A stretch of 64,000 nucleotides of DNA from assembly GCA_009733575.1 (NCBI GenBank), contig ML769594.1, forward strand, positions 56,961 to 120,960. Direction: 5' to 3'. Position 1 is the first letter of the stretch. Each line of letters starts with the position of its first letter. This DNA is from Gymnopus androsaceus JB14. Its lineage: Eukaryota > Basidiomycota > Agaricomycetes > Agaricales > Omphalotaceae. Below the pieces are notes generated by a model. It had not been told where the DNA came from, did no database searches, and worked only from the letters and a program-made list of their open reading frames with translations. Shown one piece after another: positions 34,357 to 45,319 of this stretch. The position numbers were made by a program, and so were the translations under genes.

Positions 34357-35240
34357 ATGGGAGGAACTAGTGAGTAGCACGCATTTCCCCGTGTAGTGCC
34401 ATTCTCATTGTTTTATTCATTCTCTATCTTCACGCTGGCTCTGTGTTCATTCTGCTCCTACTCGTTTGCTATCTACGTGTCGCCTTATTTCGGTCTCGTG
34501 TAACCCACTTGCGTGCTATCTCACTGAATTCGCTCGGTTCTATATCTGTCGATACTTGGTTCGACAGTCTGGTTGTTTCTGTTTGCAGTCATCATGGCTG
34601 CGGCACTCCTCTTCTGCATGGTTTTCTTCGTGCGTAATCCCGCCTCGAGGTGCGTAAGGTACTGACGCTACGTAGATCATAATGTTCTCGGATTTGGAAA
34701 GCGACTATATCAATCCTATAGACCTCTGTAACAAGCTCAACCAGGTGCGGCACCGCGTTATCTTTGCCTTCCAAGTCATTGACCTTTCCTGTCTAGTTTG
34801 TACTTCCTGAAAACATCGCTCACGGCTTCCTCACTATCCTATTCTTAATATCTGCACAATGGATTGCCTTCCTGCTAAATGCCCCACTTTTGCTTTTCAA
34901 CGCCAACAGGTACGTGTGCTCTCTTTACCACCTTTTTTTCTCCTATTTGCCGTTCTTTGGCATTTTGCGTTACCGAACCACACACACACCAACCGATACT
35001 GATGCATCTGCGTTCATGAATAGAATACGAAACAAAAACCACATGTACGACGCGACAGAGATATTTAGGACTCTTCCGGCACATAAAAAGGAGAGCTTCA
35101 TCAAGCTTGCTTTCTATCTGTTGTCGTTTTTCTACTATCTTTATCGGTACGTTATTCTTCCTATATTGTGAGATGGTTTCTGACGCGGTTCCCCTACCCG
35201 TTGCAGAATGATTGTTGCTCTCATTGCAGATAACGAGTAA
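34357..35240 (+). CDS. Cornichon/Erv14-like ER cargo receptor, copy 1
   Basis: Erv14/cornichon proteins are three-helix membrane receptors that load cargo into COPII vesicles. The ATG at 34357 gives MGGT, then a phase-1 intron to IWLFLFAVIMAAALLFCMVF. Further exons read FSDLESDYINPIDLCNKLNQ, FVLPENIAHGFLTILFLISA, QWIAFLLNAPLLLFNAN, IRNKNHMYDATEIFRTLPAH, FIKLAFYLLSFFYYLYR and MIVALIADNE, with TAA at 35238-35240. The DYINPIDLCNKLN and DATEIFRTL blocks are the family signature. All introns keep GT...AG and the frame is open throughout. Intron positions match those of the second copy at 45320, so this is a genuine segmental paralogue and not a retrocopy. Confidence 0.9.
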
Positions 35241-36184
35241 TGGGAGAATGAAAGTGACGTTAATGCAATGATAACGATGTTGTGTGGTGGCTGATGCTTT
35301 GGGATCTTTTACATGATTAGTGCATGTCAAATTGGACTGGGTTCTCTAATATCTCGCGTTCTTCCGGTGCTTCCCTTAATGGATCTCGATAGTGGGCGTA
35401 CACGTCGCAATGTTCGTATGCTTGTGTACTATAATACGCGCTCCACACGGCCACTAAATCGCATGAGTTTAGAACGAGTTCGGCTTTGAGTTGAGTTCTC
35501 AAGACTTCTGTTTTGACCGTTTGAGGAGCAATCTTTCGCTTTCGCAGAGAACTTTTATGTTATGAATGGATTGGAGCGGGCGCTCTTTTTTCAAACTAAA
35601 AAACGATTTGGAAGTTTATGTACAAGGGTTTCTACAAGGGTTTCGAGGGTTTCGAGGAATAGAACGCTGGGAATGAATGGAGCGCCAATTTTGAACTGAG
35701 GGTTCTTGGTTTCGTTGGTCCTTCGATCTACCACTACCCTTTCGCAATTACTACATAATTTAGCCCAAAATTCTTCCTTCAGCCTGTCTCCTTGCACCCA
35801 CTGTCTGTAGTTGCCAAATCCTTACTCGTTACTTGTAGCTTGCAATGTTTTTCCCTACTCCGTTGTCTTCTAGGCGTGCATTGTCTCTAGTTCTCTCTAG
35901 TTTCTGGCCTCAGTCAACTCGGAATCTTCATCTATCCAGAGATTTAACCACGATAGCGAAAATCTGGAAAGGGAGTTGGGGCCATCGAAAGGCGAGACTA
36001 TATGCATAATTGAAAAGAGATATACATAGCGTACTACTGAAGGTTGTTTAAATCGTTTACTCGGCTGCCAGTAATACCTTTCATTCCCGAAATCTAGTAA
36101 AGGATCCACTAACCCAAATCTACATATATTATTATGTTCGAATAGATGGATAAAAAATGAAATAGCACATCGATTATCATAACC
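35241..36184. other. No confident gene; weak minus-strand frames
   Basis: A minus-strand frame at 35317-35502 (ending REILENPVQFDMH) and one at 35591-35797 (with EEFWAKLCSNCERVVVDRR) are protein-like and could be exons of a small gene converging on cornichon copy 1. I know no matching family. A GGGTTTC-rich short tandem stretch lies at about 35626-35656. Confidence 0.3.
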
Positions 36185-36690
36185 TCACCGTGTCTCATAC
36201 GCTGGTGGCTTGTTTTCCTGGTATGCCGTACCCTCCCGCTGAAGTCTCGTCTGCAACATCTGGATTAAATCATCTGTCGGTACCTGCTCAAGCCAAGCGC
36301 TACCCAATGGGGTTTCACCAATAGGCTCTGTGGACGGAGACTCTCCACTTAGATCTCTCAGGTTGAGTCCAGCGACTGAATTCTGATTCGCTACTTGTCT
36401 TGTTGGCCTCTTTATATTGTTGGATGGCTCTGGAGCAGCATTAGGCGCAGTGTTCCGATCCGGAGATGCAGGAGTGTAGTTTTTGGGCTCCAGTTGAGGC
36501 AGCACTAACGGGTCGATGTGGAAGTTTTCTAATGGGTCAATGTCAAAGTTCTGCGGCAAATCCTGCTTCTGCCAGTGAGATTGTTGTCAGGCGCCTTATG
36601 AAGAATACCATGAGACCAACCCCACAGAAGAGCAAGACTGTAGTGGCGATATCAAAGATGAGCACTGGTGTAACAATGAGATGGTAGGAA
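36185..36690 (-). pseudogene. C-terminal part of a single-pass membrane protein, PPxY tail
   Basis: On the minus strand a hydrophobic helix (TPVLIFDIATTVLLFCGVGL followed by MVFFIRR) is spliced at a CAG near 36562 to a cytoplasmic tail. The tail starts LPQNFDIDPLENFHIDP and ends NKPPAYETR. PPAY is a PPxY motif that binds WW domains, for example those of Rsp5-type ubiquitin ligases. Upstream, SASHSVVGGG may be the pre-membrane Gly-rich segment, but the extracellular N-terminal domain is not found, because the sequence beyond about 36690 is repeat-rich. I read it as the 3' part of a Mid2-like or similar surface protein truncated by repeats; the family is not certain. Confidence 0.45.
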
Positions 36691-37745
36691 TTTCATACCT
36701 CCACCAACAACACTGTGTGATGCAGACTGAGTGAAATTCACCTGCAAATTCACTTGAAGTTTGCATTAAAATTATGTATAAAATGAGTGAATTTCATGTA
36801 CTACCTTGTGAAAATCATATCAAAAAGGGATGAAGGGTATTCAGTGAAATTAATGTCAAAAAAAACTGGTTTCAAGTCATATTTTCACTCACATTTCATA
36901 TACCTCTGTCGACTGCCCATGTACAGTTCAAGCACTAGTACATTGATATCCATCATAGAAACTGTATGATTTAGACAACTGAAATATAAGTAAAATGTAC
37001 ATGAAATCATGTACTAGATACTAGATACTAGATACTATGTCAATTCTTATTGTCATCTTCATTCACTAACACAAAGACAGTAATTATCAGTAAGAAGTAG
37101 TAGTAGTATTATTATTTTTGTTATCATTAGAGTAAGTACATATGGGTAGCATGTCAAACTCAAACTATAACTGCGACACACACAAGCATTATCTTGACAG
37201 GTATACATTTGGTACTGACTGGCAGTTTTTTTATTGTACACAGCTCACGAGCGCCCAACGCGTTTCGGCACTTCTTTATAAGGTGCCAGTGATGTCATCC
37301 CTTCCTGCCTGCCCTTAACACCCTTTTCACTTCAGGACAGAATTCACTTAATTTTTCAAGCACTATGTGAAAACTGCATTCATAGCGAAAGTGTGATGAA
37401 ATTTGATTTTCATCAGAACATTGGTTGAATTTCATGTAATTTCCTTTGCTCAGTGCAACTCCACCTGCAATGGGCCCAGCATGACTTTTTTTTGCTTGGT
37501 GTATTATTTTATGCCAAAGTTTCCGACCTGCACAGCATTAACCAACCTGAATATGGCCAGTGTTTGCAACACTCATACTACTGTCCAGACCCACCTTATG
37601 GCATGGTTACCCTGGGTGGTCACATTTGATCTCTACTTACATCTAGGTGTGAGTCATTTGGGATACATTGGTTTGAGATCCATTTTGTGCACTGGGTCTC
37701 ACACTTCCTTTATTCAGCTTGCTTTGATGATTATTGTATATACCT
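36691..37745. repeat. AT-rich repeat island with TGAAATTCA-type motifs
   Basis: No gene is recognised. Short inverted motifs related to GTGAAATTCA and TGAATTTCA cluster at both ends (about 36690-36900 and 37340-37445), and a TATA-like CTTTATAAGGTG sits at about 37274. A perfect run of TACTAGA-type repeats is at 37012-37036. This resembles the layout of the terminal-inverted-repeat elements described elsewhere in the window, but I could not define clean ends. Confidence 0.4.
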
Positions 37746-37884
37746 CATCAGCAAAACCCATATTTTTGCTGGAGAAACCCCATTCATTTGGGACATCTCT
37801 GGAGAAAATTGACAGTTTTTTTGACAGCTGTCAAGCTCCAGAGATCTCTGGAGACCTCCAGTGAAAATACAGGTTTTGCTGATG
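37746..37884. mobile_element. Short CATCAGCAAAACC inverted-repeat element (139 bp)
   Basis: It begins CATCAGCAAAACC and ends GGTTTTGCTGATG, a perfect 13-bp inverted repeat. Inside are inverted copies of CTCTGGAGA and TTTTTGCTGGAGA and a central GACAGCTGTC palindrome. It shares its termini with the larger elements at 49060, 55472, 61786 and 62973, and the CTCTGGAGA motif with the one at 49060. It has no coding capacity, so it is likely a MITE. A target duplication is not evident. Confidence 0.7.
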
Positions 37885-37950
37885 GTTAATACATTGTAGC
37901 TTTTAGTCTAGCTTTATTTCTTGTATTTACTTATGCCTCTGTATCTAGTA

Positions 37951-38050
37951 CTGTACTCTCGACCACTGTCATCACGCGTCACGTCAATATTGACATCGAT
38001 TTTGTATTTTATTTGTATTTTCGAATCTGTGACAGTTGTCGAGAGTACAG
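37951..38050. mobile_element. 100-bp mariner-like MITE
   Basis: The ends are CTGTACTCTCGACCACTGTC and its near-perfect inverted counterpart finishing GTCGAGAGTACAG (about 21-bp inverted repeat with one internal mismatch). The element is flanked on both sides by TA, the target duplication of Tc1/mariner elements. There is no coding sequence. The size fits a miniature non-autonomous element. Confidence 0.75.
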
Positions 38051-38119
38051 TAGTACCTACATTAACAATAGCAGTTGTATATACCAAATCACATTGAGAA
38101 ACAAAGATTGTTGGGCAAA

Positions 38120-38740
38120 CCAGGATTTCTGCTGTTGACCTCTTGACCAGTCAATGGTGGTCATGTTAAGCCTGTGCAGCCCAGATTGAAGCAGCAAAGG
38201 ATCAATCACAAATCAATCATGAGAATCAATCGATGTCAATTGTTGATGATCCAGGTTGGACCTTCAAAGTAATGGGACTTGGTGAAGCTATTAGCAACAC
38301 TCTTAACATACTGTAATATGTCCCAGAGAAAAGTGATTGAAGAAGGGCAGAGTGGAGCAAATGCACAGCTGCAAATCAATTGCAATGTCAATTGATTGAT
38401 TGGCAGAGATGTCAGAATGAAGACAAGAGAAGATCAGCTAGGCTAAGTAGATTTTCAAACTAAAGTTACAATACATGGTATACTACTTAAATACTAGTGA
38501 GTTTGGATAAACAGATAAATGTAAAGAACAATAAGTAATATATATCTCGGAGTGTATTCAGTAAGTATAACAGTAAAGTAATCCATAAGAAAAACAAAAG
38601 AATATAAAAGGAATAAAACATTAAGTGTTGGAAAGTTGTCCAAACATGATAGGAATGTTTCTGAAGGTAAAGGGCAGTATTGGATCAATAGATTGAAGGG
38701 TCAAAACATTGATATGTCAAAGGGTTGATTGACTGATAGC
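38120..38740. repeat. Region with clustered CAATC/GATTG motifs
   Basis: Many short copies of CAATC, TCAATTG and GATTGA occur in both orientations, concentrated at about 38140-38240, 38375-38400 and 38675-38735. No coding frame is recognised. It may be another inverted-repeat element with its own sub-terminal motif, but I could not fix the ends. Confidence 0.35.
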
Positions 38741-39817
38741 ATTATGCTTCAGCTTGGCTGAAGCCTAGAATGAAATAAATTACTTCAATATCTATGTGAA
38801 ATATACTTTTTCAGACAAATATGGAAGATAATCATTTCAATAGACTGATGAATAACTAAAACTCCTATCTTCTGAATTTTTGAATTTACACTGACTTGCA
38901 AAAGAAGCATTTTCACTTGAACTTTAAAAATAATAGTTTCAATGTGGACTTGAATGTCCTGCTTCAGAATAAGAGTAAAAGTAATTGTTTCAAAAAACAA
39001 TTCAATTTTCTGCCAAAACCAGCTGAAAGGGTTCTTCAAAGCAATTTCTTTCACTCTTATTGTGAAATAGAAGCATTTAATCTGCCTTGAAATTATTGTT
39101 TTCAGAGTTTAATTGATTGTTTTGGAAATCAGTGTAAGTTTAAAAATTCAGAAAGTACAGAGGCAAACCCAGAACCGGAACATCTCTTTTTTGCGAGCTG
39201 TAGAGCAGCTTTCTGCACCCGGTTTTTTTTGGACAAGGTCTCTGAATCATTGTAAATTATGAATATGATACAATAGATACATTGATAATTCAATTTGTGA
39301 TGCCAAAAAATTAAAAATACCCAAAATCATGAAAATCACATAAATGGCCTGTTTCTTCTGCTGTGCCTTGGTTCCGCATGGTCAACTCTGACTAGGAGGC
39401 ATTATAGAGCATATCAGATGGTAGACACATAGTTCTGTTGCATTTCTGAGGGTTTCTGAGAGTGGTAGCAGGTAATCCATGTGATGTTCCGGATCAAGGT
39501 TTTTTGGCATTTTGGCATTCTTCAAGAAGATCACCACATTTTGAAGGTAAGATGCACACAGAAAATTCTGCAAAAATTATGATGCTCTTATTGGACATAA
39601 CCCCGGTACAAAAAAAAATTAACTAAATTGACAGTATTTCACAGAAGATACATCAATTTTATATTTTTGTTCCGCTTCCAGGTGCCTCTGTAGGAATTTT
39701 ATTCAATCATCGGTCTACCAAGATAATATCCTTCAATATTTGTCCCAAAAATTACATTTCACATAGGTACAGAAATAAGTTATTTCACACTATGCTTCAG
39801 CTAAGCTGATGCATAAT
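38741..39817. mobile_element. 1.08-kb element with long (about 100 bp) inverted repeats
   Basis: The left end ATTATGCTTCAGCTTGGCTG matches the reverse complement of the right end (ATTATGCATCAGCTTAGCTG). Similarity continues through shared blocks such as CTATGTGAAAT and GACAAATAT for about 100 bp, with scattered mismatches. The first 28 bp are themselves partly palindromic (GCTTCAGC...GCTGAAGC). An internal imperfect inverted repeat joins about 38870-38897 to 39128-39156. No transposase frame is visible, so it is presumably a non-autonomous DNA transposon. I did not find a clear target duplication. Confidence 0.7.
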
Positions 39818-40073
39818 TATTGGCGGTGCGTTGAATGAACTGCGACCAATCCGCCTACGTCATCCATAAGGAACAGCACGGAGATGGGTTTTCTCAAATT
39901 TGTCTCGGTCAAAGCTGGCCTTACACGGATACGGATACGGATGGCAAGTCTTTATGAAATTGTACATTGCAATGCTAAATCGCTGGCCTTCAAAATATAG
40001 CCAGAGCCCATATATATCCTAAATATCGATTTGGTGATTTCCTGGATTCGGCAGGCTCCGCCAACCTCTGAAC

Positions 40074-42061
40074 TTAAACCTTCGCACGCATACCACTACC
40101 CAACTTTTCAGGTTTCGCTTCGATCTGTACAAACGCTGCGTCCCCGGGCTTTCGCTTAACAGAAATAACAGCCCATCCCGATTCGACCAGTAAACGATTC
40201 AGATGACTGTATGTGCGTTCTTGTGCATCGAGTATGACGAACATCTGAGATGAGTGTCAGAACTCAAGACACCATGTACTAGCCGGGGATCAAAACACTC
40301 ACCACCATATCTAGTACATATGCCGCCTCATTTAGCGCCCCAAAGTTTGCTAGAAGTGGCCTGGGAGCTTCCTCTGCTATCGATCCTGGGATAGTCGTAG
40401 TACTCGTCTGTGAGCTTGACCGACACACATAAGGCATAGCGCTATCCATGATGACCAGTCTCGTTGATTCACCCGAAGCATCTCTGAGCCGCTTCAAGAT
40501 TTCTACACAGCTGCTGTCGGACCAGTTATGAAGGACATGCTTGATAAAGAAGACGGAGGTGTCTTTGTGAGGCTGGACATCAAAGAAGTTGTGAGCTTGA
40601 ACAGCAAGTAGAAGAATATGAGCTTATTGAGCATATACAATCAAAGGGACTACAAGCTCACCTTCGGGTTTGACTCGACCTGTCTTCAGTGCATCCGGCA
40701 TTCGTTCTGCCCAAATCTAAACAGCACGTCAGTCTCACGGTAGAGTAGCAACAAAGTAACAATTTATGCTACTGTCTGTTACCTTTTTCGCGTTTCCAAC
40801 AACTCCAGGCAAGTCTTGAATAACGATGTTTAACTCGGGAAACTGCTCTGCCACCGGAAAGAACACATTCCCAATTCCACCTCCTACATCGACTATTTTT
40901 GAACCTTTGGGAAGCTTCCCCCACTCGAATGCTGGACGATATAAGTAATCACAAAATGGTCGATTAAATATCTACATACCGTCCGAAGTAGCATCAGGCG
41001 GCTGCAATCTTTCCATCCCTTGCATGCTGGCATCAAATCGAAGACGTCGCGCAGCTTGACCACTTTGGATGAACTGGAAATACGGTATTTGAAGATTATA
41101 TGCCTTATTGAGCGGTGTACCTATATGCTCTTCTGCGGAAGTCATGGCGGGGTCGTTGAGAGCCTCCCAGCTGTATGCTGCACCTTTGAAGCATTCGTCC
41201 AAGCTAAGTGAGTAAGTAAATGTGAGTAAGTATCAGTGAATATTTGCATGGTCGCACTAGTAAGACCTACTGATGTCCAACCAACGCAGCCAATCCATCC
41301 GTGTTTTTATACTTGTCAAACGGCCTGCAAAAAGCATGTTAGTCAAGGCGCAACTCCGTGAAATCGGACTGCTCAACATGCCTTTCACGAAGCTCGTCAA
41401 TGGTCTTTTTCGTATCAAGTAGACTCGAGATGCGGTTGTTCGCAAAAACATCGGGGGATACTTCTCTGTAGACGTGATTGGAGCACAGGTAACGAAGAAA
41501 TCGAGCTAGACTATGTTAATAGACAGGAAGTGCCACTCAAAGATAGCACCGAGGCTTACCGAGCTTCTGAGGATCCTGACCATTAGCCTTTGCAATATCT
41601 CGGACGTGCATCCCCTGAAACGAAGTGAGAAAGACGTTAACTAATTAGACCTGCCATAGTCGATCAACAATGCTTTCTACGAACCTTTTGTCCAGCGTCC
41701 CGTAATATTTCGGTGACATTAGATTCCAAACAAACTCTCAAGGCCATGGACTTGGAGAACTAGGGGAGATTTTTAAGTAAGTACACACAGTCAGGACACA
41801 GAAATAACTTACCCCTCCCACAATATGATACAGTACCACTTCAGGTGGCGCAACGACAGCTTCTAGCTGCAACGCAGCCGCGCTAATAATTCTCGCAGCT
41901 TGTAACGCTTCGAAACTGCTCGTACGGAAATTCTCCGATGAAGCTTCGAATGGCTTCCTAATATCCGGAATGCTAGTCCCACTTGTAGAACAAGCAAGAT
42001 TGAGCGAAGTGACGGCCTGAGTGATGGTGTCGAGCAGGAGTTGAATATCTGATTCAGACAT
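40074..42061 (-). CDS. SAM-dependent O-methyltransferase (COMT type)
   Basis: This class I methyltransferase transfers a methyl group from S-adenosylmethionine to a hydroxyl, often on phenolics or polyketides. The ATG at 42061-42059 opens MSESDIQLLLDTITQAVTSL. The winged-helix dimerisation part is GMHVRDIAKANGQDPQKLAR and FLRYLCSNHVYREVSPDVF. The catalytic domain follows: motif I VDVGGGIGN, then ELNIVIQDLPGVV, the catalytic-His region FIKHVLHNWSD, RLVIMDSAMPYV, and the end with KPGDAAFVQIEAKPEK and TAA at 40076-40074. At least seven introns split it (near 41810, 41690, 41560, 41330, 40960, 40770, 40650 and 40260). I see no convincing frame break. Length of about 480 residues is usual for fungal members. 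Confidence 0.87.
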
Positions 42062-43940
42062 ATCGGTACGAAGACGAAGACTCGGCGGAGCAGAGGGGAT
42101 TTCTCAGAGTAGATTGTCACTGGCATCGGCTAGTGTTCAGTTCAGAGGTTTTTATAAGTGTCGAAAAAAATACATTTAATAGACTCGGTGCACTGGTACA
42201 CTGGGGATGATATCGCTTCTGTTCCTGATAGACACTAAGCCGTAGCTTGATTAGTCTTGGAGAAATTTGGCCGCACACATACTTTACCCCATCCGAGTCG
42301 AGTCCGAGTCTTGAAAAACAATAAATTAATTCAATATGGAGGTATTGAAAAAATGAAAGAATACCAGTTCTTTTACAGTAAGTATGGTATGGGGTATGGA
42401 GTGTGCATATCCATCAATATCCGCTACAATCTCGCGCTCTTGTAAATCCCAAGATATGCAGATACGAATCCGATTTATCATTCCGCTAGCTAGATTACTA
42501 AGTATGTCCATCAATAGTACTAGTCCAGCATGCTAGTATCTCATCTCGTAATGGGCCTAATCGAATTTTAGTATATATTTGGTATGTCTAAAACTGGAAG
42601 ACGCTTCACTGAACTTCAGTGAAATAGCTCTGTACATGGCTGCCCTGATTCCTGAGGCGAAACTGCAAACGGTATAGTTAGCGCTAGCAGCTGCATAGTT
42701 CAGTGTAGTTCAAGGAATGGAATGAAAAGCCACAAGAATGAAAACCAACCACACCAGAAGCTCACGTCTCAGCGAAACTGCTCAGTTTCGCCAGAGAGAG
42801 CAACAACCAATGGTAGCAGATCCCCGGATTCCACGGAGAACTTCACATACTTATCCATCAGATCCTAATAAATCTGCATTGTGCGGCCTCTCAATCCCTG
42901 CCAGAGGCGACGTTAGGCGACAACATTCGAGTTGAACAAAGCAATGAATGAGGTTTACAATGGAACCTCCCCGAGTAAGACCAAAAGTGAGTCCTTCTTC
43001 AAGTGCAGGTACTGGAGAGAGTAGGTCGTGTCTTCCTGAAGCAGTGGAGTATTTCGAGTACTTGATGAGTATCCGTACTGAATAGTAGGAATAGCGTGTA
43101 GTTGAAGCGGAAGGGAGCCCAAAAAACGGAAAATCTAGCTTGCTTTGACCGGCCTATTGACGTCAATATTTAGACATCATGCAGAGACAGGGCTCGCGAA
43201 GACTTTCGCTTCCGTTAGCTCCGTACAATTAAAACCTTGCCAGCCCATAGAAAGACAGTACATATACATAGCTAACTTGGGGTGATCGGGCACGCTTATC
43301 ACCAGCTTTGCTAGGTCGTTTCAAGATCCGGATTTCAAGTCCATTAGCTAACCATAGACTCCTACCTGACCACTAGAGTGACTGACTTTCAGAAAGTTGT
43401 CAATAGTTTAAAAACCACTCGGTCACCCAGAATCCCTCCATTAGTACCATCTGATGTCCACTCCAGGGTACAGGTGCTATGAGTCCACTCCAGGGTACCA
43501 TTGAGCGTGGTCAGATCCGCACGTTTCAGCACTTTTTATGGAAAATCCGTGTATGAGCACATCACTATCGAGCAAGATCGAGACAGGAACAGGCCGGGAT
43601 TCATGTGGAGGATTGAAAAAATGAACTTGGCAGTAAGTCGGAAATGCTATTTCCGAGCACGAACTTTTTGTTCGTCTTTCTTCTTGTTCGTCTTTCTTCT
43701 TTCTTTTCCAAAGGGACCCCGTCGTTGAGTTCAGATACATTGACCCGGCGTGTTCTTTCTTTTCTGACCCTGATATGCTGGTAGTCGGCCATTTCAAGGG
43801 CTTATCCAACGTGAGCCATGGAAGCGAATACCTAGATGGTATTCAAGAAGCAAGCAGTGAAGAAGGAACAGCGAATTATTTTGGCGCGTGTTTAAACGGC
43901 GTTAAGAAATAAGCGCTGGATTGACTCTTTCGAATTCACC
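42062..43940. other. Long intergenic interval, no gene recognised
   Basis: Open frames here (for example 42738-42935 and 43477-43809) have no family resemblance. A 16-bp direct repeat, GTCCACTCCAGGGTAC, occurs twice at about 43454 and 43483. The right end should hold the promoter of the cyclase-like gene. Confidence 0.45.
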
Positions 43941-44615
43941 ATGATAATCGATCTCACTCATCCTCTAGACCCCAACAAACTAACGATATACCCAGGTGAT
44001 CCCGGGCTAAAGTGTTGTCCTGTTTCCACTGTTTCCCAAGATGGATACAGCGTACACGCACTCTCTCTTGGCTCACACACGGGCACACACATCGACGCTC
44101 CATCTCATTTTATCCTAAACGGAAAAACCATCGATGAAATTCCTCTGGATACTCTGGTATCGCGTCCAGCACTTGTCGTCGATTTAACACACAAAAAGGC
44201 AAGGTCGAAGATTCTCTGGGATGAGGATTTGGCAGAGTTTGCGCCAAAAATGAAGGATCTTGGGCCAGGGATGATTTTACTCTTGCGGACGGGTTGGTCA
44301 GAGCGTTGGGCGACTCCTACTTATATGGAGAAATATCCCTACTTGGATAGACACGCTGCGGAGCAGATACTCTCCATGGGAGTGAAAATAGTGGGATTGG
44401 ACACGATCAGCCCGGATGAAATAGATGGACCTGAAGGGTACGGTGCACATGAAGCTATATTGGGAACAGGCGGGCTCATTGTGGAGAACTTGACCAATTT
44501 GAAGGCGCTTGCAGAGATTGGGAGGGAGGTTATGGTTAGCATCGTTCCGCTGAGTCTAACAGGATGCGATGGTTCGCCAGTGCGGGCCTTTGGATGGAAG
44601 GCTCAAGTACAGTGA
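43941..44615 (+). CDS. Cyclase / kynurenine-formamidase-like hydrolase
   Basis: The protein belongs to the metal-dependent cyclase family (Pfam Cyclase), which includes bacterial kynurenine formamidase and polyketide-associated hydrolases. The single exon from ATG 43941 encodes 224 residues. The metal-binding signature HTGTHIDAPSHF is at about residue 48-59, preceded by DLTHPLDP, which is also typical. Further conserved parts are LLRTGWSERW, VGLDTISPDEIDGPEG and LIVENLTNL. The frame is clean and close to family length. It lies between the O-methyltransferase and the second cornichon gene, transcribed away from the methyltransferase. It could hydrolyse an amide, lactone or ester; the substrate is unknown. 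Confidence 0.85.
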   Translation: MIIDLTHPLDPNKLTIYPGDPGLKCCPVSTVSQDGYSVHALSLGSHTGTHIDAPSHFILNGKTIDEIPLDTLVSRPALVVDLTHKKARSKILWDEDLAEFAPKMKDLGPGMILLLRTGWSERWATPTYMEKYPYLDRHAAEQILSMGVKIVGLDTISPDEIDGPEGYGAHEAILGTGGLIVENLTNLKALAEIGREVMVSIVPLSLTGCDGSPVRAFGWKAQVQ

Positions 44616-45319
44616 CTTTCCTGCTAGCCCTGGTTTTCGACATCGTTGGTCGTTTGCACGCGATATGGAACTAGGATTGCGATTTGATTTTCTGCGGCAG
44701 CTTACTCGGTATTTCTGCTTTGTTCAGCTGTGTCCCTTCAGAGGTCCCTTATATTTAGGCTCCATCGAGTCATCGGCATCATCTGATCCAAGTCCCACCA
44801 TTCTCATGCCTCTTTCTCACTGGGCATCGATGCTTACAGGACTCTGTTACCATTTATGATTTAACGCGTCGGATAAACGAAGAAAGTTCCGTCTTTCTGC
44901 ACTACTTTGAACATGTTATGATATCGGCCTGCCTGGATATTATCTTGAATCAGAACGAACAGAACGACTTTGAGGGATGTACTGTAGTACATACTTAGTA
45001 CTTACTACCTCCTCGTCGCGTTAAACTTGGTAAAGCGATAAGAAATGCTCATAATAAACACTGTAAAAGCTCCGTGAAAGCAGTCGACGCGATTGGTGCC
45101 ACGTGATCGGAGCAGGCGCTTAGGCGGCTGATCCCCAGCACGCTCTTCTGGAACGTCATTGACAGTGCTGTACTTTCTCTCCTCGTTGTCTCATTTCCTG
45201 GTACGTCCTACGCAGTAGCACTCAACAGCTGTTCTGATATTTTTCATGTTTCTTTCGCAGTAAGAAGGATTTCTCTGTGTACGAATCGTCAATTCAAGTG
45301 GTATAAATAATAAATAAAG
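44616..45319. other. Intergenic, no gene recognised
   Basis: This is the spacer between the cyclase-like gene and cornichon copy 2. A small palindrome, GTACTGTAGTAC, lies at about 44979. The cornichon promoter should be at the right end. Confidence 0.45.
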
